Below are positions 1 through 4,605 of a stretch of DNA of 6,087 nucleotides, in pieces. Below the pieces are notes generated by a model, which worked only from the letters and a program-made list of their open reading frames with translations, was not told where the DNA came from and ran no database searches. Position 1 is the first letter of the stretch. Each line of letters starts with the position of its first letter. Source of the stretch: Methanobacteriota archaeon (GTDB lineage: Archaea; Thermoplasmatota; Poseidoniia; Poseidoniales; Thalassarchaeaceae). The DNA lies in NCBI GenBank assembly GCA_002685315.1, contig NYXJ01000031.1:1-6087 (forward strand). Direction: 5' to 3'. The position numbers were made by a program, and so were the translations under genes.

Positions 1-42
1 CTTACGAACGGAACTCCAGGTTTCGAAATCCTGTAACGTAAG
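1..42. repeat. Imperfect inverted repeat, function unknown
   Basis: CTTACG at 1-6 pairs with CGTAAG at 37-42, and inside it CAGG (17-20) pairs with CCTG (30-33) around a loop containing TTTCGAAA. The two stems are separated by an uneven internal loop of 10 and 3 bases. It lies beyond the terminator that closes the ligase/D5-like operon. Its left edge is cut by the window, so a larger structure may continue outside. I see no T-run and no complete tRNA. Confidence 0.3.
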
Positions 43-93
43 TACTTGCTTTATAAGCGCACTAGCAATATTCAAAGTAACTCCCAACCAACC

Positions 94-130
94 AAAAAGT
101 AGTAGCTATCTGGCAAAAGATAACTACTAC
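94..130 (-). terminator. Rho-independent terminator after the D5-like gene
   Basis: On the minus strand a 12-base-pair stem (arms 119-130 and 99-110, with one G-T wobble) encloses an 8-base loop (TTTTGCCA) and is followed directly by five T residues (94-98). It begins 18 bases after the stop codon of the D5-like gene. It most likely ends the ligase-ligase-D5 transcript. On the plus strand the hairpin is not followed by a T-run, so it should act in one direction only. Confidence 0.87.
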
Positions 131-148
131 CAACTTATTTACGAAAGA

Positions 149-874
149 TTAGCCTGCGGCTTTTTCTTTCTTCGCAGCACCATCATAGTCTGAAGCAACC
201 AAACCACGACGAGTCAGCATAGTTTTAACACCACGTGCAGTCTTACCAATAGACTCTGCAATAGCTTCTACTGTCATGCTTGAGATATCACCCAAGTCTG
301 CCAATGGATCTTCTTTTGCTGAACCTTTTGTATGTTCCTGACGAGGGATACCGTCGATGTCACCAGAACGAAGTAGGCTAAGAGCCTTGCCACGTACTGA
401 GTTTACACTGCGGTCTAGCGCGTCTGCGATTTGCTCAACGAAAGCACCATCATTAACCATAGAAACAAAAGTTTCCTCTTCTTCTGGGCTATAGGTACGA
501 ACGGCTTCAACTTTAGGAGCAGGCTTGACATGATCGGTCAGTTCCATAGAAAGAATCTTTCCTTGGATTGACTTAGCAGAGAAAGCGCCTGATTCAAAGT
601 TATCAGCGATTTGAGCATAAGTATATTCGCCACTGTTATCAGACACAAATGTCTGTAGAGTAGCTTCTTGTGCTTCCGTAAAAGCACGAGCAGATGAAGC
701 AGAGGCAAGCTCTACGTCATGACCCATCTTACGCAGTTTACTAGAAACTGAGCGAGTTGAGGTTTCAAGCTGTTCTGCGGCTTCTGCAACAGTTGCTTGG
801 GAAATAGGGGATTCGTTACCTACAAAGCTAGTAAGCTGTTCAGTACGTTCGTCGGTCCACTTTGGCAATGCCAT
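149..874 (-). CDS. D5-like DNA-binding regulator with four HTH repeats
   Basis: This 241-residue protein has about four tandem units resembling Myb/homeodomain-type helix-turn-helix modules: roughly residues 6-51, 65-112, 128-170 and 191-226. The first three each open with an aromatic residue plus T/S (W6-T7, F65-T66, Y128-S129). Each contains an 'IA/VA' helix and ends in a recognition-helix-like stretch (RSVSSKLRKMG 41-51, KSIQGKILSM 101-110, NSVRGKALSL 158-167, ARGVKTMLTRRG 213-224). The fourth unit lacks the aromatic opener. The C-terminus is Lys/Ala-rich. It follows the ligase C-subunit gene at once: that gene's last bases supply the GGAGA ribosome binding site. From memory, phage T5 gene D5 encodes an abundant early DNA-binding protein that controls transcription and lies next to the ligase genes, so D5 orthology is my inference. 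DNA binding is well supported, the specific regulatory role less so. Confidence 0.72.
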   Translation of the reverse strand: MALPKWTDERTEQLTSFVGNESPISQATVAEAAEQLETSTRSVSSKLRKMGHDVELASASSARAFTEAQEATLQTFVSDNSGEYTYAQIADNFESGAFSAKSIQGKILSMELTDHVKPAPKVEAVRTYSPEEEETFVSMVNDGAFVEQIADALDRSVNSVRGKALSLLRSGDIDGIPRQEHTKGSAKEDPLADLGDISSMTVEAIAESIGKTARGVKTMLTRRGLVASDYDGAAKKEKAAG

Positions 875-876
875 AT

Positions 877-1620
877 TTAATCTCCAATAAAATCTTTTAG
901 ATTTTCAATAATAGTTACACCAGATTCTCTGGCTTTAGTTGTTTTTGCTGACTCTACTCCGCTCTCATTTATGAGAATTGTTACCTCTTTGGTCAGGGAG
1001 CCTACGACTCTGTATCCTGCATCTGATAGTACTTTAGTTGCGTCAGCTTTAGTTTTGAAACTCTTCAACCTACCACTAATACATACTACACCTTTATCTG
1101 CTACTAGCACATTCCTATTAAATTTAAGGGAATGTGGCAGAAATACAGGGTAGTCGCACATATATAGAGCATCCAACAAAGACTCAGTAGCCTTGGGGCC
1201 GAGACCTGCTTTCTGACAACTTTCTTGCGTTATATCTAAAATGTCTTCACACACTGCAGAAAGTTTCTCAGAAGCTGTCTTGCCGATCAAAGGAATACTA
1301 AGTGCTGGTAAGACTATATTGAGTGGGGCGTCGATAGAGTTTTCTATTTCGTTATACAATTTCTCGGCTAGTTTCTCAGAGCTAAGAGCACACTGTATAT
1401 CTACAAGGGTTAGCTCGTAGATATCGAAGATGCTGTCAAGATTGAGTTTTTCAATAGCTGCGGGTCCAAGACCTTTGATCTTCAAGGTCTTTGCGAAGTG
1501 TTCTACTTTCTTTCTTGACTGGCTATCGCAAGACATATTGCGGCAGTAAAGAAGATGGTTAATCCACTCAAGGTCAGAATTGCAACTTGGGCAACTCGTG
1601 GGGGCTTGAATTGAAAACAC
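877..1620 (-). CDS. NAD+-dependent DNA ligase, C-terminal subunit (Zn-finger, HhH, BRCT)
   Basis: This 247-residue protein matches the C-terminal half of bacterial LigA. A Cys4 zinc finger (C10, C13, C26, C31) opens it. Helix-hairpin-helix elements follow: LKIKGLGPAAIEKL 46-59, LSIPLIGKTASEKL 107-120 and the GLGPKA motif 139-144. A BRCT domain spans about 171-247 (ISGRL at 181-185). It has no nucleotidyltransferase or OB domain; those are encoded by the next gene upstream. Together they would form a two-chain ligase that seals nicks in replicating phage DNA, with this chain giving DNA binding. The start is GTG: an in-frame TAA lies one codon before it with no other initiator between, and an AGAGGAG ribosome binding site sits about 8 bases upstream. 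The gene has its own consensus promoter. Its 3' end carries the ribosome binding site of the D5-like gene. Confidence 0.92.
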   Translation of the reverse strand: MFSIQAPTSCPSCNSDLEWINHLLYCRNMSCDSQSRKKVEHFAKTLKIKGLGPAAIEKLNLDSIFDIYELTLVDIQCALSSEKLAEKLYNEIENSIDAPLNIVLPALSIPLIGKTASEKLSAVCEDILDITQESCQKAGLGPKATESLLDALYMCDYPVFLPHSLKFNRNVLVADKGVVCISGRLKSFKTKADATKVLSDAGYRVVGSLTKEVTILINESGVESAKTTKARESGVTIIENLKDFIGD

Positions 1621-1649
1621 TAATTAGACTCCTCTGAAATTGAACATAT

Positions 1650-1678
1650 ATTATACGAGATTTTAAGGTTCTTGTCAA
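1650..1678 (-). promoter_or_regulatory. Sigma70-type promoter of the ligase C-subunit gene
   Basis: On the minus strand a perfect -35 box TTGACA (1673-1678) is followed after exactly 17 bases by a perfect -10 box TATAAT (1650-1655). The predicted start of transcription is near 1643, giving a leader of about 22 bases with an AGAGGAG ribosome binding site before the GTG start. It lies in the 80-base gap between the two ligase genes. The -35 box sits inside a palindrome. Confidence 0.88.
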
Positions 1679-1681
1679 GAA
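1669..1681. promoter_or_regulatory. Palindrome on the -35 box, possible operator
   Basis: TTCTTGTCAAGAA is a perfect 6-1-6 inverted repeat that covers the whole -35 element of the ligase C-subunit promoter. TTGACA followed by A already forms a 3-1-3 palindrome, so only the outer three pairs on each side are beyond what the promoter itself imposes. A repressor or activator site is possible but not shown. Confidence 0.35.
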
Positions 1682-1700
1682 CTATTTTTTCTCAGTCTAC

Positions 1701-2621
1701 CTAAATATTTACGCGTCGGACAACCCTAGGTATAATTTCTCCACTACGAATAACTTCTACGTCACATCCGATCTCTAGCTCTAGTTCACGAATATACTCA
1801 ATGTTATGTAGTGTAGCTCTAGCGACTTCCGCGTCTCCTATAATGACAGGCTCTAGAATTGCTACAGGGCTTACGACCCCGCTCTTGCCTACTTGCCATT
1901 TGACATCTAGTAGTTTTGTTACTACTCCATCCTTCTGCTCTTTGAGAGCAAAGGCACCTCTGGGGTGGTGAGCAGTAGTACCTTTAGCATAGTAATCAAC
2001 AACATTATCTATCCGGAAAACTTCTCCATCAGTAGGATACTTGTCATCTTCTACATCTATAACAGTAGTAAAACCATGTTGATTGAGATGCTCCATAGTC
2101 TTATTCCAGTAGGTAAAAAGATTAGGAGTCATGTCATATGCTACAAAAGTCACATCCCTACTAAGAAACTCATCCTGATCTTTAAGGTTGAGTGCACCAC
2201 TTGCGTAGTTTCTAGAGTTAGGGATAGACTTAGGAGAAACTACCTCCCCTGTAATTTGAACAGTTTCATCAATGTCGATTCTCTCTGGGACAAGATGTTG
2301 CAATTTATCAGTGATATCTCTACCAATCTTGCCATCACCACGGGTTAGACCCATGACGAGTTTGCCAGATACATATAGAATGGATACTGCTGCACCGTCC
2401 AACTTCGGGGAGGAAGTATAGATACCCAGATCAGGGGCATCATCAAGGGAAAAGAATTTTTGTAACGAGTACATCTGATACATATGTGGAGTGCCATCAG
2501 TAATAGTATGGCCTACACTATTATATCCAAAGATACCAGCTAGCTTATCAAACTCTTCGTCTGATAGTATAGGAGTACCTTCGTAGTATTGATGTGCTGC
2601 GTGTGTCAAAAATTCTTTCAT
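1701..2621 (-). CDS. NAD+-dependent DNA ligase, N-terminal adenylation/OB subunit
   Basis: This 306-residue protein is the catalytic half of a LigA-type ligase. A short domain Ia remnant (about 8-30, with YY at 12-13 and SDEEFDKL 20-27) precedes the nucleotidyltransferase domain. That domain has motif I KLDG at 73-76, where K73 would carry AMP, and TRGDGKIGRDIT 93-104. It also has motif III TGEVV (124-128), the RNYASGAL stretch (137-144), motif IV TDGEVFRID (197-205) and motif V around K227. The OB fold runs from about 233 to the end, including QVGKSG 243-248 and ATLHN. The zinc-finger, HhH and BRCT parts are missing and encoded by the following gene. The total, 553 residues, is shorter than E. 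coli LigA (671), mainly because of the reduced N-terminus. The start has a GAGGG ribosome binding site and its own promoter. All catalytic residues I can identify are present, so it should be active. Confidence 0.94.
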   Translation of the reverse strand: MKEFLTHAAHQYYEGTPILSDEEFDKLAGIFGYNSVGHTITDGTPHMYQMYSLQKFFSLDDAPDLGIYTSSPKLDGAAVSILYVSGKLVMGLTRGDGKIGRDITDKLQHLVPERIDIDETVQITGEVVSPKSIPNSRNYASGALNLKDQDEFLSRDVTFVAYDMTPNLFTYWNKTMEHLNQHGFTTVIDVEDDKYPTDGEVFRIDNVVDYYAKGTTAHHPRGAFALKEQKDGVVTKLLDVKWQVGKSGVVSPVAILEPVIIGDAEVARATLHNIEYIRELELEIGCDVEVIRSGEIIPRVVRRVNI

Positions 2622-2645
2622 ATTACCCTCAATTCAATACATACT

Positions 2646-2674
2646 ATTATACTAGAGAGAGGGCTGAAAGTCAA
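2646..2674 (-). promoter_or_regulatory. Sigma70-type promoter of the ligase adenylation-subunit gene
   Basis: On the minus strand TTGACT (2669-2674) is followed after 17 bases by TATAAT (2646-2651), eleven of twelve consensus positions. The predicted transcription start is near 2639, about 18 bases before the ATG. It occupies the 56-base gap after the PC4-like gene. Its sequence and spacing closely match the promoters at 1650-1678 and 3863-3891. Confidence 0.85.
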
Positions 2675-2677
2675 GGA

Positions 2678-2977
2678 TTATTTATACATTTCGTCTATAT
2701 AATCTTTGAAGAACTCCTCTAGGATGTCCTTACTTTCAGCTAAAGATAGTATCTCTATTAGACCTGCGAACAGTTCTCTTGAGTTACTTAAATCTAAAGG
2801 CATTGCTACACCCTCTCTACCTGCTCTCCATTCTTCCTCAAAGTCTAGAAAATACTTCCGTACATGCAGGTATTCTACACCACGAAACTCGTTAACTACA
2901 AGACGTACTTGTGTTTCCTTTGCTTCATCGTAGTGAATAACCTTTTCATACTTATAGGGGGCTTCATGAAGTTCCAT
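2678..2977 (-). CDS. PC4-like (p15/YdbC-type) single-stranded-DNA-binding protein
   Basis: This 99-residue protein carries a PC4-like domain at about residues 23-75. The strand pattern VRLVVNEFRG (24-33), YLHVRKYF (36-43) and GREGVAMPLD (53-62) follows the PC4 consensus of F-x-G...IR-x-Y-Y...G-x-x-G-I-x-L, and a helix (68-78) would give the dimer interface. The acidic C-terminus (about 80-99) resembles tails of single-stranded-DNA-binding proteins. PC4 dimers bind unwound DNA, and phage T5 is known to encode a PC4 homologue linked to recombination-dependent replication. Its position just upstream of the ligase pair fits that role. The upstream gene's TAG stop lies two bases before this ATG, and the ribosome binding site (GGAG) is inside that gene's end, so the two are translationally coupled. 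Family assignment is by sequence pattern only. Confidence 0.78.
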   Translation of the reverse strand: MELHEAPYKYEKVIHYDEAKETQVRLVVNEFRGVEYLHVRKYFLDFEEEWRAGREGVAMPLDLSNSRELFAGLIEILSLAESKDILEEFFKDYIDEMYK

Positions 2978-2979
2978 AA

Positions 2980-3246
2980 CTATACTCCATTTCGAAGTAT
3001 AGTTGAGAGAGGCACTACGCTAGTGACACTCTCAGGCTTTAGCAATCTGTACGAATCTGTATCCCAACAAAAAAGCAAAAGAGTCCTGTCGGATTCTTTT
3101 GCCCTATTAGTTTTTGTCTGGATATACGGGGTACTAAAGTCAAGCGTACAAACATTATACTTTAGTTTTCTTGAGTTTTCACTTCTGTAGGTAATAATTG
3201 CATCACCAAATTCCGTTACTAACTTTGCTAAGTCCTCTTTCTTCAC
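2980..3246 (-). CDS. Small SH3/WYL-like barrel protein, function unknown
   Basis: This 88-residue protein has no function I can name. Its strand pattern, with D15-x-I-x-T-Y20-x-S-x-N-S25, TL at 34-35, and L56-LLFCWDTDSYRLLKPESV-74, suggests a small SH3-like or WYL-like beta barrel. It matches, motif for motif, the 85-residue protein encoded at 4344-4601, including the CWD tripeptide (60-62 here, 56-58 there), so the two are probably paralogues. The start is GTG, preceded by a strong AAGGAG ribosome binding site five bases away; an in-frame TAA just upstream rules out a longer form. It sits between the tRNA-like element and the PC4-like gene and is probably co-transcribed from the promoter at 3863-3891. 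Confidence 0.8.
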   Translation of the reverse strand: MKKEDLAKLVTEFGDAIITYRSENSRKLKYNVCTLDFSTPYIQTKTNRAKESDRTLLLFCWDTDSYRLLKPESVTSVVPLSTILRNGV

Positions 3247-3268
3247 AATTACTCCTTAGTAGTAGGTT

Positions 3269-3286
3269 AGCAAAATTTATTTTGCT
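3269..3286 (-). other. Short hairpin upstream of the SH3-like gene
   Basis: AGCAAAA (3269-3275) and TTTTGCT (3280-3286) form a perfect 7-base-pair stem with a 4-base loop, in the leader of the 88-residue gene and downstream of the tRNA-like element. There is no T-run after it on the minus strand, so it is a weak terminator at best. It may be an RNA processing or stability element. Confidence 0.4.
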
Positions 3287-3309
3287 GCAATACTCTCTAG
3301 GAGGTAGAA

Positions 3310-3373
3310 GGTGAGCCCTGCGGGAGTTGAACCCGCATTCACTGTTTAGTTGTATTGATTATACGAAGGGCTC
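3310..3373 (-). pseudogene. tRNA-like element, degenerate or truncated tRNA
   Basis: Read on the minus strand, GAGCCCT (3367-3373) pairs perfectly over seven bases with AGGGCTC (3313-3319). Immediately inside on the 3' side is a canonical T arm: GCGGG/CCCGC stem with loop TTCAACT (3320-3336). The 3' end reads A-C-C (3312-3310), like a discriminator base plus CC. Only 30 bases separate the 5' acceptor strand from the T arm, against about 41 in a normal tRNA. The only clear hairpin there is GTAT/ATAC around five bases. No 5-bp stem with a 7-base loop and U33 can be made, so no anticodon can be named. The best reading is a tRNA that lost part of its D/anticodon region, or a tRNA mimic used for RNA processing. 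It sits 10 bases after the stop of the upstream gene and is probably in the same transcript. Confidence 0.55.
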
Positions 3374-3383
3374 CTGGAAAGAG

Positions 3384-3836
3384 CTAGTCTTCCTCAGGGG
3401 TTCCATTAGATAGAATAGATACAAAGTACATAGCTGCTTTGCCAGTCAACTTAGAAATAACATCTTCGTCAACTTCTTTACCTGCATCTACAATAGCTGC
3501 GGTAAGAGCTTCTTGAGCCGCTGCTTTAGATACACGAGTGCTAGGTGCTTTTGTAGAACTGGAACTGCTTCCAGATGCGGGGGTCTTCTTGATGTAAACA
3601 CCAGCTTTGCTAAGTACCATACGAACTCCGTTTGGAGACTCGTCATATTCCTCAGCGATGTCTTTTACAACTTCCATTGATGTTTCGGGGGTAGGGTTTG
3701 CGTTCTCGTATGCTTCGATTACCGCTGCTTTCTTGTCGTCGTCCCAAGCCATGTTTCTTTTCCTTTTAATAGGGTGGTTTAATCCTGGGCAAGTACCCAG
3801 TACGTCTCGTTGTTGTGCATAAAATCGGTCGCCCAT
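3384..3836 (-). CDS. HTH DNA-binding-like protein (MGDRF... type), 150 residues
   Basis: The protein has three parts. A short N-terminus (1-28) contains MGDRFY, a TCPG motif and a basic KRKRN end. An HTH-like unit (31-80) opens with W31 and ends with SPNGVRMVLSKAGVY (67-81). A Ser/Thr-rich linker (about 85-103) leads to a helical C-terminal segment. The HTH unit resembles the repeats of the D5-like protein in spacing and in the 'S-x-x-x-V-x-x-x-L-x-K-x-G' pattern. I chose ATG at 3836 because GAGAGG lies six bases upstream. The longer reading from TTG at 3860 would begin upstream of the predicted transcription start (near 3856). An internal ATG at 3752 (MAWDDD) also has an AAAAGGA sequence before it and could give a 122-residue form. 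I recall similar proteins in many marine phages but no proven function. Confidence 0.77.
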   Translation of the reverse strand: MGDRFYAQQRDVLGTCPGLNHPIKRKRNMAWDDDKKAAVIEAYENANPTPETSMEVVKDIAEEYDESPNGVRMVLSKAGVYIKKTPASGSSSSSTKAPSTRVSKAAAQEALTAAIVDAGKEVDEDVISKLTGKAAMYFVSILSNGTPEED

Positions 3837-3862
3837 TGGTTTCCTCTCTTTTGTTGACAACT

Positions 3863-3891
3863 ATTATAATTCAATTTAACATTTCTGTCAA
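3863..3891 (-). promoter_or_regulatory. Sigma70-type promoter of the 150-residue HTH gene
   Basis: On the minus strand a perfect TTGACA (3886-3891) and a perfect TATAAT (3863-3868) are separated by exactly 17 bases. The predicted start of transcription is near 3856, about 20 bases ahead of the ATG at 3836. The -35 box contains the TGA stop codon of the ParB-like gene, so the promoter is embedded in the end of the preceding operon. A GTTGACAAC palindrome (3853-3861) lies at the predicted start site. Confidence 0.88.
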
Positions 3892-4292
3892 GAATTTTTT
3901 TCTGGTAAGTCATAAATACTGTAGGGCATAATCCGTACATTTACATGAAAATAATCTAAAATTCTGTAAGCGTCATACCTATGATGCCCGTTAATAATGT
4001 AGCCATCTTTGTCTACTGTGATAGGCTTAAGAATTCCTGCTTCTATCTTGTTAATTTTTCTTAGCAACTTTTCCACGCTTCTTTCGCGTTGAACAGATCT
4101 CAGTTCGATTATAGACATAACCGTAGTAGGAATCTCACTATCGTCCACTGCACGAGGCGGAAGGCCTCCGGTAGGGGCAGGATCATATCTAGCATCTACA
4201 TAGCTATCATCTTCTTGTACATAACCTAGCCAGAACATTCTCGGGTGAAGTTGATTATCCAAGTTCAGCGTCCAATCTTTGGTAAAAAGCAA
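3888..4292 (-). CDS. ParB-like nuclease-fold protein
   Basis: The protein is about 134 residues. Its C-terminal half (about 60-125) fits the ParB/Srx-like fold: MSIIELRS, then SVEKLLRKI, LKPITV and DGYIINGHHRYDAYRIL, with the NGHHR signature at 101-105. This fold binds or hydrolyses nucleotides and occurs in partition proteins and in many orphan phage proteins. The first 55 residues, with an aromatic DWTLNL segment and a TGGLPP stretch, are not recognisable. There is no HTH domain after the ParB motif and no ParA nearby, so a plasmid-type partition role is unlikely. I prefer TTG at 4292 because GGAG lies 8 bases upstream. GTG at 4301 (137 residues) overlaps that ribosome binding site, and ATG at 4238 is also possible. 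The stop lies inside the next gene's -35 box. Confidence 0.75.
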   Translation of the reverse strand: MLFTKDWTLNLDNQLHPRMFWLGYVQEDDSYVDARYDPAPTGGLPPRAVDDSEIPTTVMSIIELRSVQRERSVEKLLRKINKIEAGILKPITVDKDGYIINGHHRYDAYRILDYFHVNVRIMPYSIYDLPEKNS

Positions 4293-4362
4293 TATACTCA
4301 CTCCACTTAAAGTAACCTTGTCTTAAATAACAGTAAAACTGTCCTATGTACTTCTCTTCCAT
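4255..4362 (-). CDS. Small ORF, 35 residues, hypothetical
   Basis: A 35-residue reading frame begins MEEKYIGQFYCYLRQ and ends RLDAELG. It has one of the best ribosome binding sites in the window (AAAGGAG, six bases before the ATG), placed inside the end of the 85-residue gene. It overlaps that gene by 19 bases and the ParB-like gene by about 38 bases, filling the gap between them. The peptide is aromatic-rich (five Y, three F, one W) with mixed charge and no evident membrane segment. An in-frame ATG at 4380 would add six residues but has no ribosome binding site. No function can be assigned; the ribosome binding site and the fit to the gap are the main evidence. Confidence 0.5.
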   Translation of the reverse strand: MEEKYIGQFYCYLRQGYFKWSEYIAFYQRLDAELG

Positions 4363-4601
4363 TCCATTCTCCTTTGCCATCTTGATATTGTATTAGTGCG
4401 AATATCTTCCCACTTGTTATTTTCTATGTCCCAGCATACTATAGTATCTGAGGTATTGTACTGTTTAATCTTTTTATCGCCTGCAAGAGTGAACCACCCT
4501 TCCAAAGTTCGTCCACTATTCACACTCATATACTCTATAAAACAATCTGTCTCGTACAGACAGTCTAAAATATTATCCTTAAAGTCATTTTCGTGATTCA
4601 T
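4344..4601 (-). CDS. Small SH3/WYL-like barrel protein, function unknown (paralogue)
   Basis: This 85-residue protein shares its pattern with the 88-residue protein encoded at 2980-3246: D19-x-x-I-x-Y24-x-S-x-N-S29, TL at 38-39, and IVCWDIENNKWEDIRTNTI (54-72). The CWD tripeptide followed by W64 and a final I/V strand resembles WYL or DUF2693-like beta barrels, in which a W-(R/E)-x-(F/I)-R element forms the last strands. Such domains can bind nucleic acids or small ligands, but I cannot say what this one binds. The ATG lies four bases after the membrane-protein gene's TAA, with only a weak GGTAAA sequence in front, so translation may depend on coupling. The last codons contain the ribosome binding site of the 35-residue ORF. 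Confidence 0.75.
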   Translation of the reverse strand: MNHENDFKDNILDCLYETDCFIEYMSVNSGRTLEGWFTLAGDKKIKQYNTSDTIVCWDIENNKWEDIRTNTISRWQRRMEWKRST

Positions 4602-4605
4602 AGAT

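Noticed and set aside
17..33. A T-arm-like sequence (CAGG...TTCGAAA...CCTG) suggesting a tRNA at the left edge
   Set aside because: The loop is 9 bases or leaves a T-T mismatch where G53-C61 should be, no CCA or acceptor partner is visible on either strand, and most of any tRNA would lie outside the window.
82..93. GGTTGGTTGGG on the minus strand as a G-quadruplex
   Set aside because: Only three G-runs are close together and two have just two G residues, too weak to claim.
971..2933. Plus-strand open frames at 971-1153, 1965-2348 and 2706-2933
   Set aside because: They lie antisense to the ligase and PC4-like genes, whose protein motifs are clear, and lack protein-like features or good ribosome binding sites.
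2864..3190. Plus-strand frame of 108 codons with a hydrophobic stretch
   Set aside because: It is antisense to the SH3-like and PC4-like genes, which have strong ribosome binding sites and recognisable patterns; hydrophobicity is common in antisense frames of charged proteins.
3837..3860. TTG at 3860 as start of a 158-residue form of the HTH protein
   Set aside because: It lies upstream of the predicted transcription start and has no ribosome binding site, whereas ATG at 3836 has both a leader and GAGAGG.
3854..3882. Plus-strand TTGACA with a TAACAT 17 bases on, a possible antisense promoter into the ParB-like gene
   Set aside because: The -10 box matches only four of six positions and the -35 match is a by-product of the palindrome at the minus-strand start site.
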